Origin: Dryomyza anilis
Lineage: Eukaryota; Arthropoda; Insecta; Diptera; Dryomyzidae
Direction of reading: 5' to 3'
Assembly: GCA_951804985.1 (NCBI GenBank)
Contig: OX638133.1
Coordinates: 6,964,501-7,028,500, forward strand
Length of the DNA: 64,000 nucleotides
Numbering within the stretch: the stretch's first letter is position 1; each line of letters starts with the position of its first letter. The position numbers were made by a program, and so were the translations under genes. This document shows positions 1-11,279 of this stretch, in pieces. A model generated the notes under the pieces. That model saw only the letters and a program-made list of their open reading frames with translations, searched no databases and was not told the origin of the DNA.

Positions 1-2080
1 TTGAAGGTCCTTGAAGAGTAACGCGAAGAGCGTAAGCGACACTGAGTGTAGAAAGCCTTGAAGTTTTTTCTGTGTGTGTTTTTTTGCTGTTGTTGTTGTT
101 CTTTAAATATGTGGTAAGGCTATGCCGCAAAAGTCTACACTTTGTGAAAAGTATAACGAGGCGCAACAGTTTCGAATTGCGAAGGAGCTTTTTTTCGAAT
201 TCTCCAAACTATGCTCTCTGTGGGTGTACTTAATTGAGAGAGATCTCTCTTGCATAGCATTAATTATATCTCTCGTTGGTTTTACTTTTCGTGCTCTTTA
301 AGTATCCTTCGAGCACGTTTTTGAATAATGTGTATATTTTTTTTGGTTGCTCCTCTTTCTCATCTGCTTACGTCACATTAGCTGTCAAACATGTTTGACA
401 AACATGCTCATAATATAGAGCATAATGCTAGATAAGCACGGCGTCCCATGATTATCTCTTATTCTTTTATTTTTGTGTGCTCGCGTATCCTGCGCGCTTT
501 TGCGGCATCTTGCAGCATCAGTTGTCTACCACATTACTCTGTCTATCGGTGCCTATCTTATGTTATTGGCTCCTTCGCAGCCACATGCTGTTTGTGACAT
601 GGCGTGCGTTAAAAAAGTGAACAGTTTTTCATTTCATATCAACGTTGTTTACGACAATTTACGATTCTGTACGGGTTTCTATAAAGCATTAGCCCCCCTC
701 CCCCTGAAAATAGATATCCCATTTCATAGTCTATTACGGCCCATCTCATTTCTCACTCTAACCCTGTAAACACTCCTAGAATACGCGTGTCTGTACTGCG
801 GGTTGTCACTCTTATTATCCTTTTGTTGGCGGTCGTGCTTTTCATGATGATTCCAGATGAGGGTTTGATGGCTTAGGGTGGCAGGGACTTAAAAATCTGT
901 CTTGTTTTTTCCTGTTCCGTTGGTAACGCACAAAATTTTATAACCATATTAGTTTGCCAAAATAATGATGCGTTGCCAAAATGTGTTTAAAGCCGTTTGA
1001 AATTGTGTAAACGTTTTTATTTTCTTCATAATTTTATGCGTTATGGATCTAATTGGAGTTTAAAAATTTAAAAATTATGATTTTACTAAATATATATTTT
1101 AAATATTGAGTTTATAAGTTTTTAGTGTTGTTTATTTTTAGTCGACCCATGCAAAATAAATAATGCATTTGGTTGACCTAGAGTCTAACATATTATTTTT
1201 TTCTTATTATGCAGAGTCCATAGATAAAGGTTAACCTTTTCCTGAATAACTCTCACTAAATAACATTTATTAAATAAATCAGTGAGAAACAAACACCGAA
1301 AAAACTACTGTAGTAAATTATATACTTTTTATGTCTTTGTTTTGAAATAATGCAGTTCTACTACATTTTGGTGGTTTTTAAATACATTTGTCTTTATTTG
1401 TCTGATTTCTACGACACCATGTATTGAAAAGTCGTTCTCTATATATTGCAGATTGTTTGCTTTTATTTTAAATATTTGTAGACACACGACGACCGTATAA
1501 CAAAAAGTCGTTCGTTTTATATAAATTAAGACGAAGTTTAAATACAAATGTATTCAATTTTTGTATACAAATGCAGTCAAACTATGTAGTTATTTCCCAT
1601 AGAAAATCAAAAAAAAAAAATGTTAAAGATTTTTTTTTTTTATTTTTAATACAGTATTTTTTTTGGTGAAGAAAACTGAGAAAAATTTTTGATTTCGGTC
1701 TGTGCGAAACCTTTATTTTTGAAAATTTTCGGTTGCGGTTGAACACAGCGAGAGATATAAAGGTTTACAAAGGGAGAAAGAAGTTCATTTTACCGACCAC
1801 TTCGAAAAAAAAGTTGTCACCCCCTTTATTTTCGCAAAAAAAAAGCAAAATTAAAAAAAAGGTCTCTCGGACCCCTAGTGATCTTGGAAAATCAAAAATT
1901 AAATGAAAGCTCATTTTATCACGATTACAGATCTGCAATTATTTTGTCGATGTGTCAATCCTAGGCCATTAGTCATTTTTGGCAAACTGTTGCACAATTC
2001 TCTATTCAGATGACTCCCAATATATCTGGAGCACATACCGATTGTAAGTTTTGATTAAAAAATTGGGCTTATATGGAAAT
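1..2080. other. Intergenic DNA, no gene seen
   Basis: No supportable gene. The first 870 bases are less AT-rich than the rest and hold an open frame of about 98 codons at 473-769. That frame starts at TTG rather than ATG, has no recognisable domain and no splice context, so I do not call it. From about 1590 to 1880 the sequence is poly-A and poly-T tracts mixed with purine-rich DNA. Short stretches containing ATAAAGG and AACCTTT near 1220, 1700 and 4620-4800 look like fragments of one old repeat, but I cannot define its ends. Confidence 0.6.
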
Positions 2081-2086
2081 AAAACC

Positions 2087-2809
2087 CTAAAAACAGAAAT
2101 TAAACATTTTTTTATCAAAAAAAAAAAAAATTAAAAAGGTTTGGTCGACAAAAACAACAATTTTTAAGAAGTTTAGCAAAAAAACATTGATGAAAAAATG
2201 TCCAACAAAAAAAAAGTGTATTCGACAAATTTCGAAAAAAATAAAAATTGTTAAAAAATTTGTTTGGACAACAAAAGCAACGTAATGGTCGAATTCATCA
2301 TTTTTTAAATTCATACAAAAATGTGCAACAAAAAAATGTATTCGAACAAATTTTGAAAAAAACAAAAATTATTTTTGGACGTCAAAAACCACGCAATGTT
2401 CGAAATAACAATTTTCCAAAAAAATTCGAAAAGAAAAATTGAAAAAAAATTGAGAAAAAATTTTTCGATATAATTATAAAAATAACGTTTTGTTCGAAAT
2501 CACAATTTAAAAAAATAAAAAAAATTAAAGAAAATACAATGTTCGAAAATTTTCTATAAAAACTGTTGGGTCACGAAAACACCGCAATGATCGAAATCAC
2601 CATTTTCCCAAAAAAAAAAAATCGACAAAAACAACAAAGTTCGAAAAATTAAATAAAAAAGTTTTTTTAGTCGAAATGCAACCAAATCTTCCAAAAAAAA
2701 TATATATATTCGACAAAAACTACAAAGCTCAATAAATTTCCAAAAAATGTTTTTGGGTGATATAAACAACGCAATGGTCGAAATCACCATTTGAAAAAAA
2801 AAATATTTG
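2087..2809. repeat. Low-complexity tandem-like repeat S, left block
   Basis: A degenerate array of GTTCGAAA, TTCGACAAAAAC and TCGAAATCACCATTTT motifs separated by poly-A. The best-kept marker, TCGAAATCACC or a close variant, recurs near 2287, 2399, 2492, 2586 and 2775, giving a period of about 95-110 bases. The same unit resumes at about 4128-4435, on the other side of the copia fragment. It carries no gene. The open frames across it are an effect of the A/T runs. Confidence 0.6.
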
Positions 2810-3836
2810 ACAATTAACAGTATAGTGTTTTGTTTTAAGACATACCTCTCCTCGTCCTTGCGCTTCAATACTATTGTCACCAGCTAATGCAATTACCTCT
2901 CGATGCTCCTCAAACGATGTAAACATATTACGATCACAGCACATATGTGACGTAGCTCCGCTGTCGATACACCATACTTGGCGAGTTAAAGTCTGCGAAT
3001 CAGTTCCACACAGTATTGAAAAATTGTTCGATGATGAATTTCGATGATGTTGCTGCTGATATTTATGCTGATTTTGTTGCGGTTGACACTGCTGCTGTTG
3101 TCGCCTTTGCGGTTCTCTACATTTTGATGCGAAATGTCCTCTGCGTCCACAGTTGTAACATTTGCCATTCGAGTTGCTGTCGGATTTCCTAGTAGGAACA
3201 AATTTTCCTTTTTGATTCGAACGCGCCATGTATGCTTGAGTTCCTTCCGCGTCCATCGATGCAGCTCCTTCGCAACCAGCTCTCCTCTCGTATTCCTCCG
3301 TAATTTTTACTTTTAGGTTACAAAATGTCGGCAAATAATCGCGCGCTTCTATTGCTATTACAAAACTTTCATATGACTTCGGCAAGCTCGATAATAAAAT
3401 TATAACCTGCAATTCGTCAGGCATATTAATATTTATTTCAGCTAGTTTTTCCACAATGTCAGTAAACGCATTAACACATTGCGCAATATTGCAATTATCA
3501 GACATACTGATGTTTAGCAATTGCTTAAACAGAGTTACCTTTCATGCAGGACCTCTTGATTGCATGAAATTTCGTCCAAGCTTCATGCGATGTTTTACAA
3601 TGCCTTACGTGATTTATCTGCGACGGCTTAATGCACAACATTAACGATGCCAATGCCTTCTCATCCTACTTATTCCATGCTGCCTATTCCAGGTCTGTAC
3701 TGCTGTCCACCTTTTTATCCTGTCCGCTAACAATTTCCCATTACTCCGAATGAATTAACACACTCTTCATCTGGACACACCAGGAGTCATAGTTCTTGTC
3801 GTCCAGCTTCTCAATTTGGAATAGTGACGTACTCAT
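2810..3836 (-). pseudogene. copia-type gag/protease pseudogene
   Basis: The frame opens with ATG at 3836 and a copia-like start (MSTSLFQIEKLDDKNYDSW). It hits in-frame stops after about 31 codons and again near 3690 and 3670, then changes frame at about 3525-3540, and stays open down to about 2810. Later features are the zinc knuckle CYNCGRRGHFASKC (CX2CX4HX4C, RNA binding in the capsid), a Gln-rich linker, and the aspartic protease motif WCIDSGATSHMC, whose DSG holds the catalytic Asp. The last residues belong to the flanking low-complexity repeat. The stops and the frame change show it is dead. Family known for copia gag-pol; loss of function is inferred directly from the breaks. Confidence 0.85.
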
Positions 3837-3889
3837 CTTGACCATACAACTCGTTCACTTCTATACTTGAATTGATTCGTTATGATATC

Positions 3890-3903
3890 CTGGGCCCATA
3901 ACC
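3890..3903 (-). other. copia primer-binding site (half tRNA-iMet)
   Basis: The plus strand reads CTGGGCCCATAACC, which matches the anticodon stem-loop of eukaryotic initiator tRNA-Met. Copia elements are known to prime reverse transcription from such an internal tRNA-iMet fragment rather than from the tRNA 3' end. It lies about 55 bases upstream of the gag ATG and next to the expected LTR edge (CA on the element strand at 3907-3908), which fits the copia layout. Confidence 0.8.
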
Positions 3904-3906
3904 TAT

Positions 3907-4105
3907 TGGAAAATCAAATTGTGCGCTGGTAGCTCAATCCAAGTTCAACGGAAAAAAATAAAAGAACGACTTTTTTATAAAACGTATATATTCAGACAGA
4001 TTTTAAATACAGAAAAAATTACAAAACAGAAATAATAGAAATTGAAACATTTTTAACAAGTAGAAAATGCGTGATATAAATATTAGATTTGAACAAGTAC
4101 ATTTT
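3907..4105 (-). repeat. Probable 5' LTR of the copia fragment
   Basis: This AT-rich stretch lies just outside the primer-binding site, starts with TG on the plus strand (CA at the LTR end on the element strand), and is close to copia LTR length. The outer edge cannot be fixed because there is no second LTR to compare. ACATTTTTAACAAG occurs twice near 4047 and 4099, and a GGTGTAGGGTATAAAAA tail at about 4107-4125 resembles INE-1 tails, so the right end is approximate. Confidence 0.4.
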
Positions 4106-4127
4106 TAACAAGGTGTAGGGTATAAAA

Positions 4128-4435
4128 ATATATATTCGACAAAACCAACAACAATGTTCGAAAAAAAAATATTCGGCAAAAATACAATGTTCGAAAATTT
4201 TTTAAAAAAAAAAAATTTTGTTTAAAAAAAAAATCATAAAAACAATGCAGTGTTCGAAATCACCATTTTCAAAAAAAAAAATTAAAATATATAAACAATA
4301 TTCGATAAAAACACTAAGGGTACGAAAAAAGTTTTTGGATGACTGAAACAACGCAACGGTCGAAATCACAATTTTCCAAAAAAAAAATAATATATTCGAC
4401 AAAACCAACAACAATGTTCGAAAAATTTATTTGTT
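4128..4435. repeat. Low-complexity repeat S, right block
   Basis: Continues the same TTCGACAAAAC, GTTCGAAAAA and TCGAAATCACCATTTT units seen at 2087-2809, with markers near 4253 and 4358 (105 bases apart). Repeat units on both sides of the copia fragment support insertion into, or rearrangement within, a pre-existing array. No gene. Confidence 0.6.
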
Positions 4436-5452
4436 AGTTTTTAGTTGTGAAATAAATTTAATTTCTATATACGTCCTCTATACGTCCAATAATCTCGCCT
4501 GGAAGCAAAAAATCCATATTTTTCTGTTCTCCTGTAATCTTCTTTAAATTTCCTTTAAATGAGACGAATTGAATTTTCAGTTTACTAACGACCATTAAAC
4601 AAAGAACTTTAAAATAAAGGTTTTTATATAACTCTCAACCAATAACCTTTATTTTTTGAAATAAAAAATATCTCTCCACCTAATAGTTTAATATATTTTG
4701 AAAAATAATATCTTTCAGTGAAAAACAAAATAGAAATAAAGGTTAATAGTTACTAAGGTCTCTGGCATGATGAAAAAACCTTATTTTTCTGTGAGGTTTT
4801 CAGTTCCGGTACATATAATTTTCTCAATAGTATCGCTATCTTCAAATGTGCTTTTTGAGATATTGTCCATACAGTCAAACATACGAAAATTATAAAACCA
4901 AAACAGAAAGTGTTACTGATCAAGAATTTTAAGCTTCTATACCATTAAAACCTTGCCATTCTATTATTTGGGTGTCAAGGTTATAATTATAGCGATTGTG
5001 TTCCTTTCCAAATTTCGAATATTTCCGCAATTTTAGAATTTCTTTTTACCTTTAATAATATTATAGAAAAACATATTTATTAATACTTACTTACGCCAAT
5101 AGAAATGTTTTACCATGTTACACACTTTTTTTAAATTAAATATTAACTAACATGCATTAAAATAGTATTAAATGTCAAAAGAGAACATTAATAATACCAT
5201 AATTGATTCAAAAGTTTAAATGCTGTATATGTTTATTATGCAAATTATGTATTTTAGCATTTGAATTGCTGCATAAACTAATTTCCAAAATGAGTTCAGG
5301 TGGAAAATGTTGTACTAAGATATAAAGCAAACCGAAAGATAAATACACCTGTATAATTGTGCATGAATTACTGCATGAATTGCATGAATTGCACATGCCA
5401 AATAATATGTGGGGATTTTCAAATTTAATATTTTTTTTTATTAACAATATAT
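4436..5452. other. AT-rich intergenic DNA
   Basis: No coding sequence, RNA gene or clear repeat boundary is visible. An ATAAAGGTT-containing stretch at 4610-4800 resembles sequence near 1220-1310 and may be an old repeat fragment. Confidence 0.55.
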
Positions 5453-5708
5453 CGTCATTGTAGAAGGAAAAGTCACCAAATACATTTACAAAATGACAAA
5501 TATTCATTTACAAAAATCTTTATATATCTGTCAATTTTTAATCGATGATCTCAAATTTTAACCACATGATAAAGAAAATGTAAATCTATTAATTGATATT
5601 TCAACTTTAAAAATGCATCAATTACTTTTTATAATATTAATCAACAAACTCGAAATTTAAGTTTTTCATAAAAATGTATTTGGTGACTTTTCGTTCTACA
5701 ACGACAAT
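5453..5708. mobile_element. MITE family Q, copy Q1
   Basis: A 256-bp non-coding element with inverted ends of about 36 bp. The left end begins CGTCATTGTAGAAGGAAAAG and the right end, on the other strand, TGTCGTTGTAGAACGAAAAG. It is flanked by ATAT on the left and ATAC on the right, suggesting a 4-bp target duplication or target preference. Q2 (29096) and Q3 (52016) are nearly the same length and share the interior, which fixes the boundaries. Superfamily not determined. Confidence 0.85.
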
Positions 5709-6530
5709 ACATTTTGTTACATTTCTAAAAACATATAGATGATGCTTTGTTAATTTTTTTTTATAAATAAAAAACTAAACAAAAATAATTATAATAGAAC
5801 TTATAGTAATTTCCTTTCCAATTGTTTCTATTATTCTAGTATTGCAGTACTTTTTATTTAATTTATTTATTCTGTTAATCGATGATATATTTTAAATAAT
5901 ACTTGATATTTCGACTTTCTTCTACAATTGTAATAAGTTTGTTTTCTTAGAAAAATAAAATAAATTGATTGGATTTGACGAAAACGTGCAAAAAGTAGGT
6001 TAGTCTAGTAATACCAAATGATTAAAAATAACACTACTCAAAACAAGTCAGAAAATGTCCTACATAATATTTGTAATATTCTTTACATATTTATTACATA
6101 ATTTTATAAATTTAATTATTATAAACGATTCAGCAATGTAAACAATTTACCTTTTGTTTGAGTTAAAACAAAATGTTCAAATAAATCTGTTTTCTGTGAA
6201 GTATCGAAAACAAAGAACGATTTAATATTTGCATCGACAAGTCGTCAAGAGGCAACAGATAGCACAGTAACTAAAAAAAAAAAAAATTAAAACCTATACA
6301 AATAGCCAGCCATAGAAATAGCAACGAGCCGTATGTCAAAAGGGTCCGAGGGACTTTATTTGAATGCGCGCAGTGTTTGAGTGCACATGTGTGAGGCAAT
6401 GAATGAAAAAATGAAAAAAACTGAATGAATAGAAATAATAACCCTTTCGAAGCACACGAGTTATAAGCAACTTGAGCATTAAATAAATGAAATGCATAGA
6501 AAAACATATACACTACATAAATGTAGAAAA
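5709..6530. other. AT-rich intergenic DNA
   Basis: No supportable gene or repeat. Only poly-A/T tracts and short non-conserved open frames. Confidence 0.5.
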
Positions 6531-7090
6531 AACACTACATGTGCAAAAGAACACTACACATACAGAAGAACAGTACACTTCGTCACACACACACACATGA
6601 ACAAACGAGGCTCATTTGGGGGTTTTGTTCATATTTAAGTAGACTTATTAAGTATTTAGCATGCATTCAAAATGGAATTGCACAAACATCACATACATAA
6701 GTCACACACATAACAGATCTACACACATACACGGACATATGTACGTACACAGGTGCAGCCGTACTCACGCACGCACTCACGCACGTACACACATGAATGC
6801 GTATTTATCTGTGAAACTTTATTACGTGCAATAGAGAAAAGACACAAATGAAGCAGCAACAGCAGCAGCAGCAAGAAGACCAACGGCAACTAATACTAGT
6901 GTGTAGCAAGTGCTGCCACCTTTTGCGAAATTCATAGATCTTCTACAGGTGTATTTTATAATATGCCTGTGTTTGTGTATGTGTGTGATTTTGGTGACAT
7001 TGCTGCACATGAATACACACGTGCAAAATAATGGACAGCCATTTATTAAATCGTTCAAAGGTGAAATATATTAAATTATTATACACTGAA
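6530..7090. repeat. CA-rich microsatellite zone
   Basis: Imperfect CACA and ACGCACTCACGCAC tracts run through 6530-6800, with a (GCA)n run at about 6849-6872. The plus strand is strongly biased to CA. No coding signal. A similar CA/GT zone occurs at 58070-58270. Confidence 0.65.
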
Positions 7091-7099
7091 AATAAAAAC

Positions 7100-8850
7100 C
7101 AAACTTTTAAATCACGCTCGGTTTAGGAGCTACAGAATTTCCAAAGATACAGAAATTTCACCTGTGAATCCTTGATATTCAGTGAATCGAATGACATCAT
7201 TACATTTTCTGTAAAAAATCACAGTATTTTTTTATATTGAAAAAAACTACTCCAAGTGTAACCCATTTTTGAAAATTTTTGAATTGTGACCTTGAAAAGC
7301 ACTCTGTTTAGGAGCTACAGAATTTTACAGAAATCTCACCTATGAATCCTTGATATTTACTAAATCGAATGGCATCATTACATTTGCAGTGAAAAATCCC
7401 TGTAATTTTTCATATAGAAAAAACCAATCCAATTGTAACCCATTTTGAAAATTTTGAATTGTGACCTTGAAAAACCGCTGAGTTTAAGAGCTACAGAGTT
7501 TCCAAAGATACAGAAATTTCACCTATGAATCCTTGATATTCAGTGAATCGAATGTCATTATAATATTTTCTGTAAAAAAATCCCAGTAATTTTTTATATT
7601 GAAAAAACTACTCCAAGTGTAACCCATTTTTGAAAATTTTTGATTGTGACCTTGAAAAAACACTCGGTTTAGGAGCTACTGAATTTTCAAAGATACAGAA
7701 ATTTCACCTACGAATCCATGATACTCAGTGAATCGAATTGCATTATAACATTTTCTGAAAAAAATCCCAGTATTTTTTTATATTGAAAAAAACTAATCCA
7801 AGTGTAACCCATTTTTGAACATATTGAATTATGACCTTGAAAAAACACTCGGTTTAGGAGCTACAGAATTTCCAAAGATACAAAAATTTCACCTATGAAT
7901 CCTTGATATTCAGTGAATCGAATCCCAGTATTTTTTTATATTGAAAAAATGCTAATCCAAGTGTAACCCATTTTTGAAAATTTTGAATTGTGAATTTGAA
8001 AAAAACGCTCAGTTTTGGAGCAATAGAATTTCTAAAGAAACAGAAATTTCACCTATGAATCCTTGATATTCAGTGATTTGAATGGCATCATTACATTTTC
8101 TGTAAAAAATCCCAGTATTTTTTTATATAGAAAAAAAAAATAATCCAAGTGTAACCCATTTTTAAAAATTTTGAATTGTGAATTTGAAAAAACGCTCAGT
8201 TTTGGAGCTATAGAATTTCCAAAGAAACAGAAATTTCATATATGAATCCTTGATATTCAGTGAATCGAATGGCATTATAACATTTTCTGTAAAAAATCCC
8301 AGTATTTTTTTATATTGAAAAAACTACTCCAAGTGTAACCCATTTTTGAAAATTTTTAATTGTGACCTTGAAAAAACGCTCGGTTTAGGAGCTACTGAAT
8401 TTTCAAAGATACAGAAATTTCACCTATGAATCCTTGATATTCAGTGAATTGAATGGCATTATTATACTTTCTGTAAAAAATCCCAGTAATTTTTCATATA
8501 GAAAAAATCAATCCAAGTGTAATCCATTTTTGAAATTTTTGAATTGTGACCTTGACAAAAACGCTCAGTTTAGGAGCTACAGAATTTCAAAAGATACAGA
8601 AATTTCACCTATAAATCCTTCATATTCAGTGAATCGATTGGCATTGTAACATTTTCTGTAAAAAATCCCAGTATTTTTTTATATTGAAAAAAACTAATCC
8701 AAGTGTAACCCATTTTTGAACATTTTGTATTATGACCTTGAAAAAACACGCGGTTTAGGAGCTACAGAATTTCCAAAGATACAAAAATTTCACCTATGAA
8801 TACTTGATATTCAGTGAATCGAATGGCATTATTACACTTTCTAACGTTCC
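7100..8850 (+). repeat. Satellite array of ~185-bp monomers, ten copies
   Basis: Ten monomer starts carrying TTTAGGAGCTACAGAATTT or a close variant lie at about 7120, 7309, 7482, 7667, 7852, 8011, 8200, 8382, 8569 and 8754. Spacings run from 159 to 189 bases with most near 185. Other landmarks in each monomer are CCTTGATATTCAGTGAATCG, AAAAAATCCCAGTA and CCAAGTGTAACCCATTTTTG. The monomers are head to tail with no spacers, and the last one is cut short at about 8845. The short ones have internal deletions, so the array is old enough to have diverged. No conserved open frame. Confidence 0.9.
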
Positions 8851-9235
8851 TAAAAAAACACCATTGTTCATATATATAATTCTAATTTTGTTCAAAATTG
8901 TCCCCCCATATATTTTCTAATTTTGTGCAGAATTCTCCCCAATAACATTTTGAAATGAATGAAAAGTGTCCGTTTAATATCAATCATCTGTGGGACATTT
9001 TAATTCTACGTTTTTGCTTTTAATTTAAATAAAGCTTTAAATTTGAAAATACGTATTTCATTTTATAGTTGCATTTTTAATTTTAAGATGACATTTTTTA
9101 ATTTTAAAGTTGTATTTTATATTTTATGTTAAAAAACATTGTCAGTGCATATTACACATTCCTGCATACTGATCTATGTTTTAATTTAAAACAATTTTAA
9201 ATAATATCAATTGTTCATATCACAAATTTCCAGTT
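8851..9235. other. AT-rich spacer between satellite and P1
   Basis: Nothing supportable. Short TTTTAATTTTAAA stretches only. Confidence 0.5.
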
Positions 9236-9840
9236 CTCTATCACGCCAAAGGGGCGAATGTGTAATTTGCATTTTTTTTTTTACATTTTTTGAATGTAGT
9301 TTTTCCTCAAGTATACTTTGCCCAAAGCGTGTGTGGTTTTGTTGAATATTTCTAGCCACAAAGGACAAAACTAAAAGGGTGAATTTGAAAAATCTTGTCA
9401 TGCCAAAAGGGCGAATCTTTTAGTTTTTTTAACAGAACTTTTTATTGGTACAAGATAAATTAGTGTTTTAAAGGCATAAATTGATTGTTTTTATAGCACT
9501 TATCGATTGGCATCAAATTTTAAAAACATTATACCAACAGTTTTCTAAAATTCAAAAAAAATATTTTGAAATAACGATGCCAACTGATAGGTGCTTTCAA
9601 AAAAAATAATTAATTGCTTTACAGTACTATTTTATCTTGTACCAATAAAAAGTTATGGCAAAAAAAGAAAAAGATTCGCCCTTTTGGCATGACAAGATTT
9701 TCAATTTTTTGTATTTTGCTATTTCAAGCGATAACTTTTTATTGCTACAATATAAAGCAATAAATGTTTGTTTTTAACGCACCTATTGATTGGCATAATT
9801 ATTTAAAAATATTTTTATGAATTTTTATGAAATCTGGAAT
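9236..9840 (+). mobile_element. Hairpin element family P, copy P1
   Basis: Begins with a family end, CACGCCAAAGGGGCGAATG, then contains an almost self-complementary block at about 9400-9695. Its left arm starts TGCCAAAAGGGCGAATCTTT and its right arm ends AAAGATTCGCCCTTTTGGCA; the arms pair through (A/G)CACTTATCGATTGGCAT-like sequence around a short centre. A second, unmatched half-block follows. No terminal repeat is found at the right end, so this copy is probably truncated. No protein is encoded. Confidence 0.75.
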
Positions 9841-10454
9841 ATAAATAATTTTAGCTGCACTTAATTTAATTTAAATGTGTTTATTTTTTTCAAATTTTAA
9901 ATGTTTAAGACCAACGCACAGTTGCTCAGAAATGTTTTTAAACTCCGTATCTTTTGTAGTAAATATTTTTGAATGCGATTTTTTTTGTTTGATTGGAAAT
10001 TAATGAAATATATTTTTAAGATACTAAAAATAAAAATCGACTGATTAGATTCCGCTGTATAATAAGCCAAAATATACAAGAATTTTTTTATGTTATAGAA
10101 AGTTTTTTTTTTTTAGATATTAGATACAAAAAAAATATTTTTTTAGGTTTGAAATTTTGAACCTACAAAAATATTTGAAAAGTTAAAATTTTTGAATTCG
10201 TTTTTTTCCTATTCCTATCCTATTAGGGTAGACATGATCATGGCCTGCTCATTTTCGACATGTAATTGATAGGGTTATAACAAGGAAAATTTTCAATTTT
10301 CAGGTCTCCATCATGACTCTAGTACGATTTATATTAGGGATTGACTTTAACTTATAGTTGAATGAATCATTCACCACAAAGCCAGTTTTTCTTAAATTTT
10401 GTCCAGATATAATACTTACCAGAGACAATTACTTCCCCGATTATGTGATTTTTT
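9841..10454. other. AT-rich intergenic DNA
   Basis: No gene. A single ACCAGAGACAATTACTTCCC stretch near 10420 resembles the CAATTCTTC minisatellite family at 19.1 and 45.3 kb. Confidence 0.5.
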
Positions 10455-11262
10455 TATACCCTACGAGTGAAAGGGTATATTCAGTTTGGTACGCCGTTTG
10501 TAACACCCAGAAGGAAGCATCTCCGGTATGGAAAAGTATATATATTCTTGATCAGCATGACCTCCTGAGTCGATTTAGCGATGTCCGCCTGTCTGTCTGT
10601 TGAAATCCCTACTACTTAAACAATTGAAGAGTTACGTTGTATGTGCGATATCGGTATATTGTATATTGTATGTCGGTATATTGTATATCAGTATATTGTG
10701 ACCTGTGATCTGACCATTTATATTCAAATAACTCATTTAAAATTTACATCTACAGTTCAATTTTACTGTATACGTTTTAGGTAAACTTTTTTGGTCAAAT
10801 ATATATTGAATACATGAAATATATATATCTAATACATGAAAATAATGTTCTCTCGCGAAACCACTTGTGGTTCGCAAAAAAAAAATCGAAATTCGGTAAA
10901 CCTATTCATTTGTAAATATGGGTATCAAATTAATGGAAATTCTTCAGCGATTGAAAGATTGTAAAGGGTTTTTCAATAAGACCGCTACAAAAATGGCAAA
11001 CCTTACTGAAGAGAAATGTCAAAAGAGCGGCAAGTCGCTCTACTTTTGTAGCGTCCCTGTTACAAAACCCTTTAGTTATTTTCAGGATTCGTATACCCTG
11101 GTGACCTATATACCACTTTGAATGGTAACCACACATATGTGTAGGGTATTTATAGTCGGCATAGACCGACTATAATTTTGATAATCCTAACTATCATAAT
11201 AACACCTACTATAAAATGTCACTACTTTAAAATTTCCCAGGTGATCTAACCTTCCCAACTGT
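10455..11262 (+). mobile_element. INE-1/DINE-1-like element, copy A
   Basis: Starts with TATACCCTACGAGTGAAAGG and carries the landmarks CAGAAGGAAGCATCTCC, GTATATATATTCTTGATCAG and a GTCTGTCTGT run. Their order closely resembles the Drosophila INE-1 (DINE-1) repeat, a non-autonomous Helentron-type element (recalled knowledge, not searched). Copy B (54841-55383) is an inverted relative and copy C (57055-57671) a diverged direct one. The ends near TTCCCAACTG are shared with B and C. It is interrupted by the 109-bp MITE at 10964-11072. No protein is encoded; the open frame at 10918-11121 crosses the MITE. Confidence 0.75.
10964..11072. mobile_element. 109-bp mariner-derived MITE inside INE-1 copy A
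   Basis: Flanked by TA on both sides (10962-10963 and 11073-11074) and ended by AAGGGTTTTTCAATAAGACC on the left and GTAACAGGGACGCTACAAAA-type sequence on the right (inverted). The left end matches the left end of the mariner at 46637. The interior (ATGGCAAACC, AGAAATGTCAAAAGAGCGG) matches the mariner's right subterminal part at about 47747-47854. It is therefore an internal-deletion derivative that lost the whole transposase. INE-1 copy C has the same site with a single TA and no insert. Confidence 0.88.
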
Positions 11263-11279
11263 TTTTATTTTATCCAGAA

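Larger units (their letters stand above)
2809..4105 (-). mobile_element. Truncated Ty1/copia retrotransposon fragment
   Basis: Read on the minus strand this is the 5' half of a copia-superfamily element: a likely 5' LTR (about 3907-4105), a primer-binding site (3890-3903), gag from ATG at 3836, a zinc knuckle, and the start of the protease. Homology stops at about 2809, just after the protease active-site region, and passes straight into repeat S. Integrase, reverse transcriptase, RNase H and the 3' LTR are all absent. Repeat S lies on both sides, so the fragment sits inside an older repeat block. Loss of the 3' part was probably by deletion. The element cannot move by itself. Confidence 0.8.

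Noticed and set aside
473..769. 98-codon plus-strand frame as a gene
   Set aside because: Starts at TTG, no domain, no signal that it is spliced or conserved; chance frame in less AT-rich DNA.
7100..8850. CRISPR-like array
   Set aside because: The repeats are contiguous ~185-bp monomers without unique spacers, and the DNA is eukaryotic.
10358..11136. Frames of 67-81 codons around 10.4-11.1 kb
   Set aside because: They lie in INE-1 copy A and its MITE insertion, both non-coding families.
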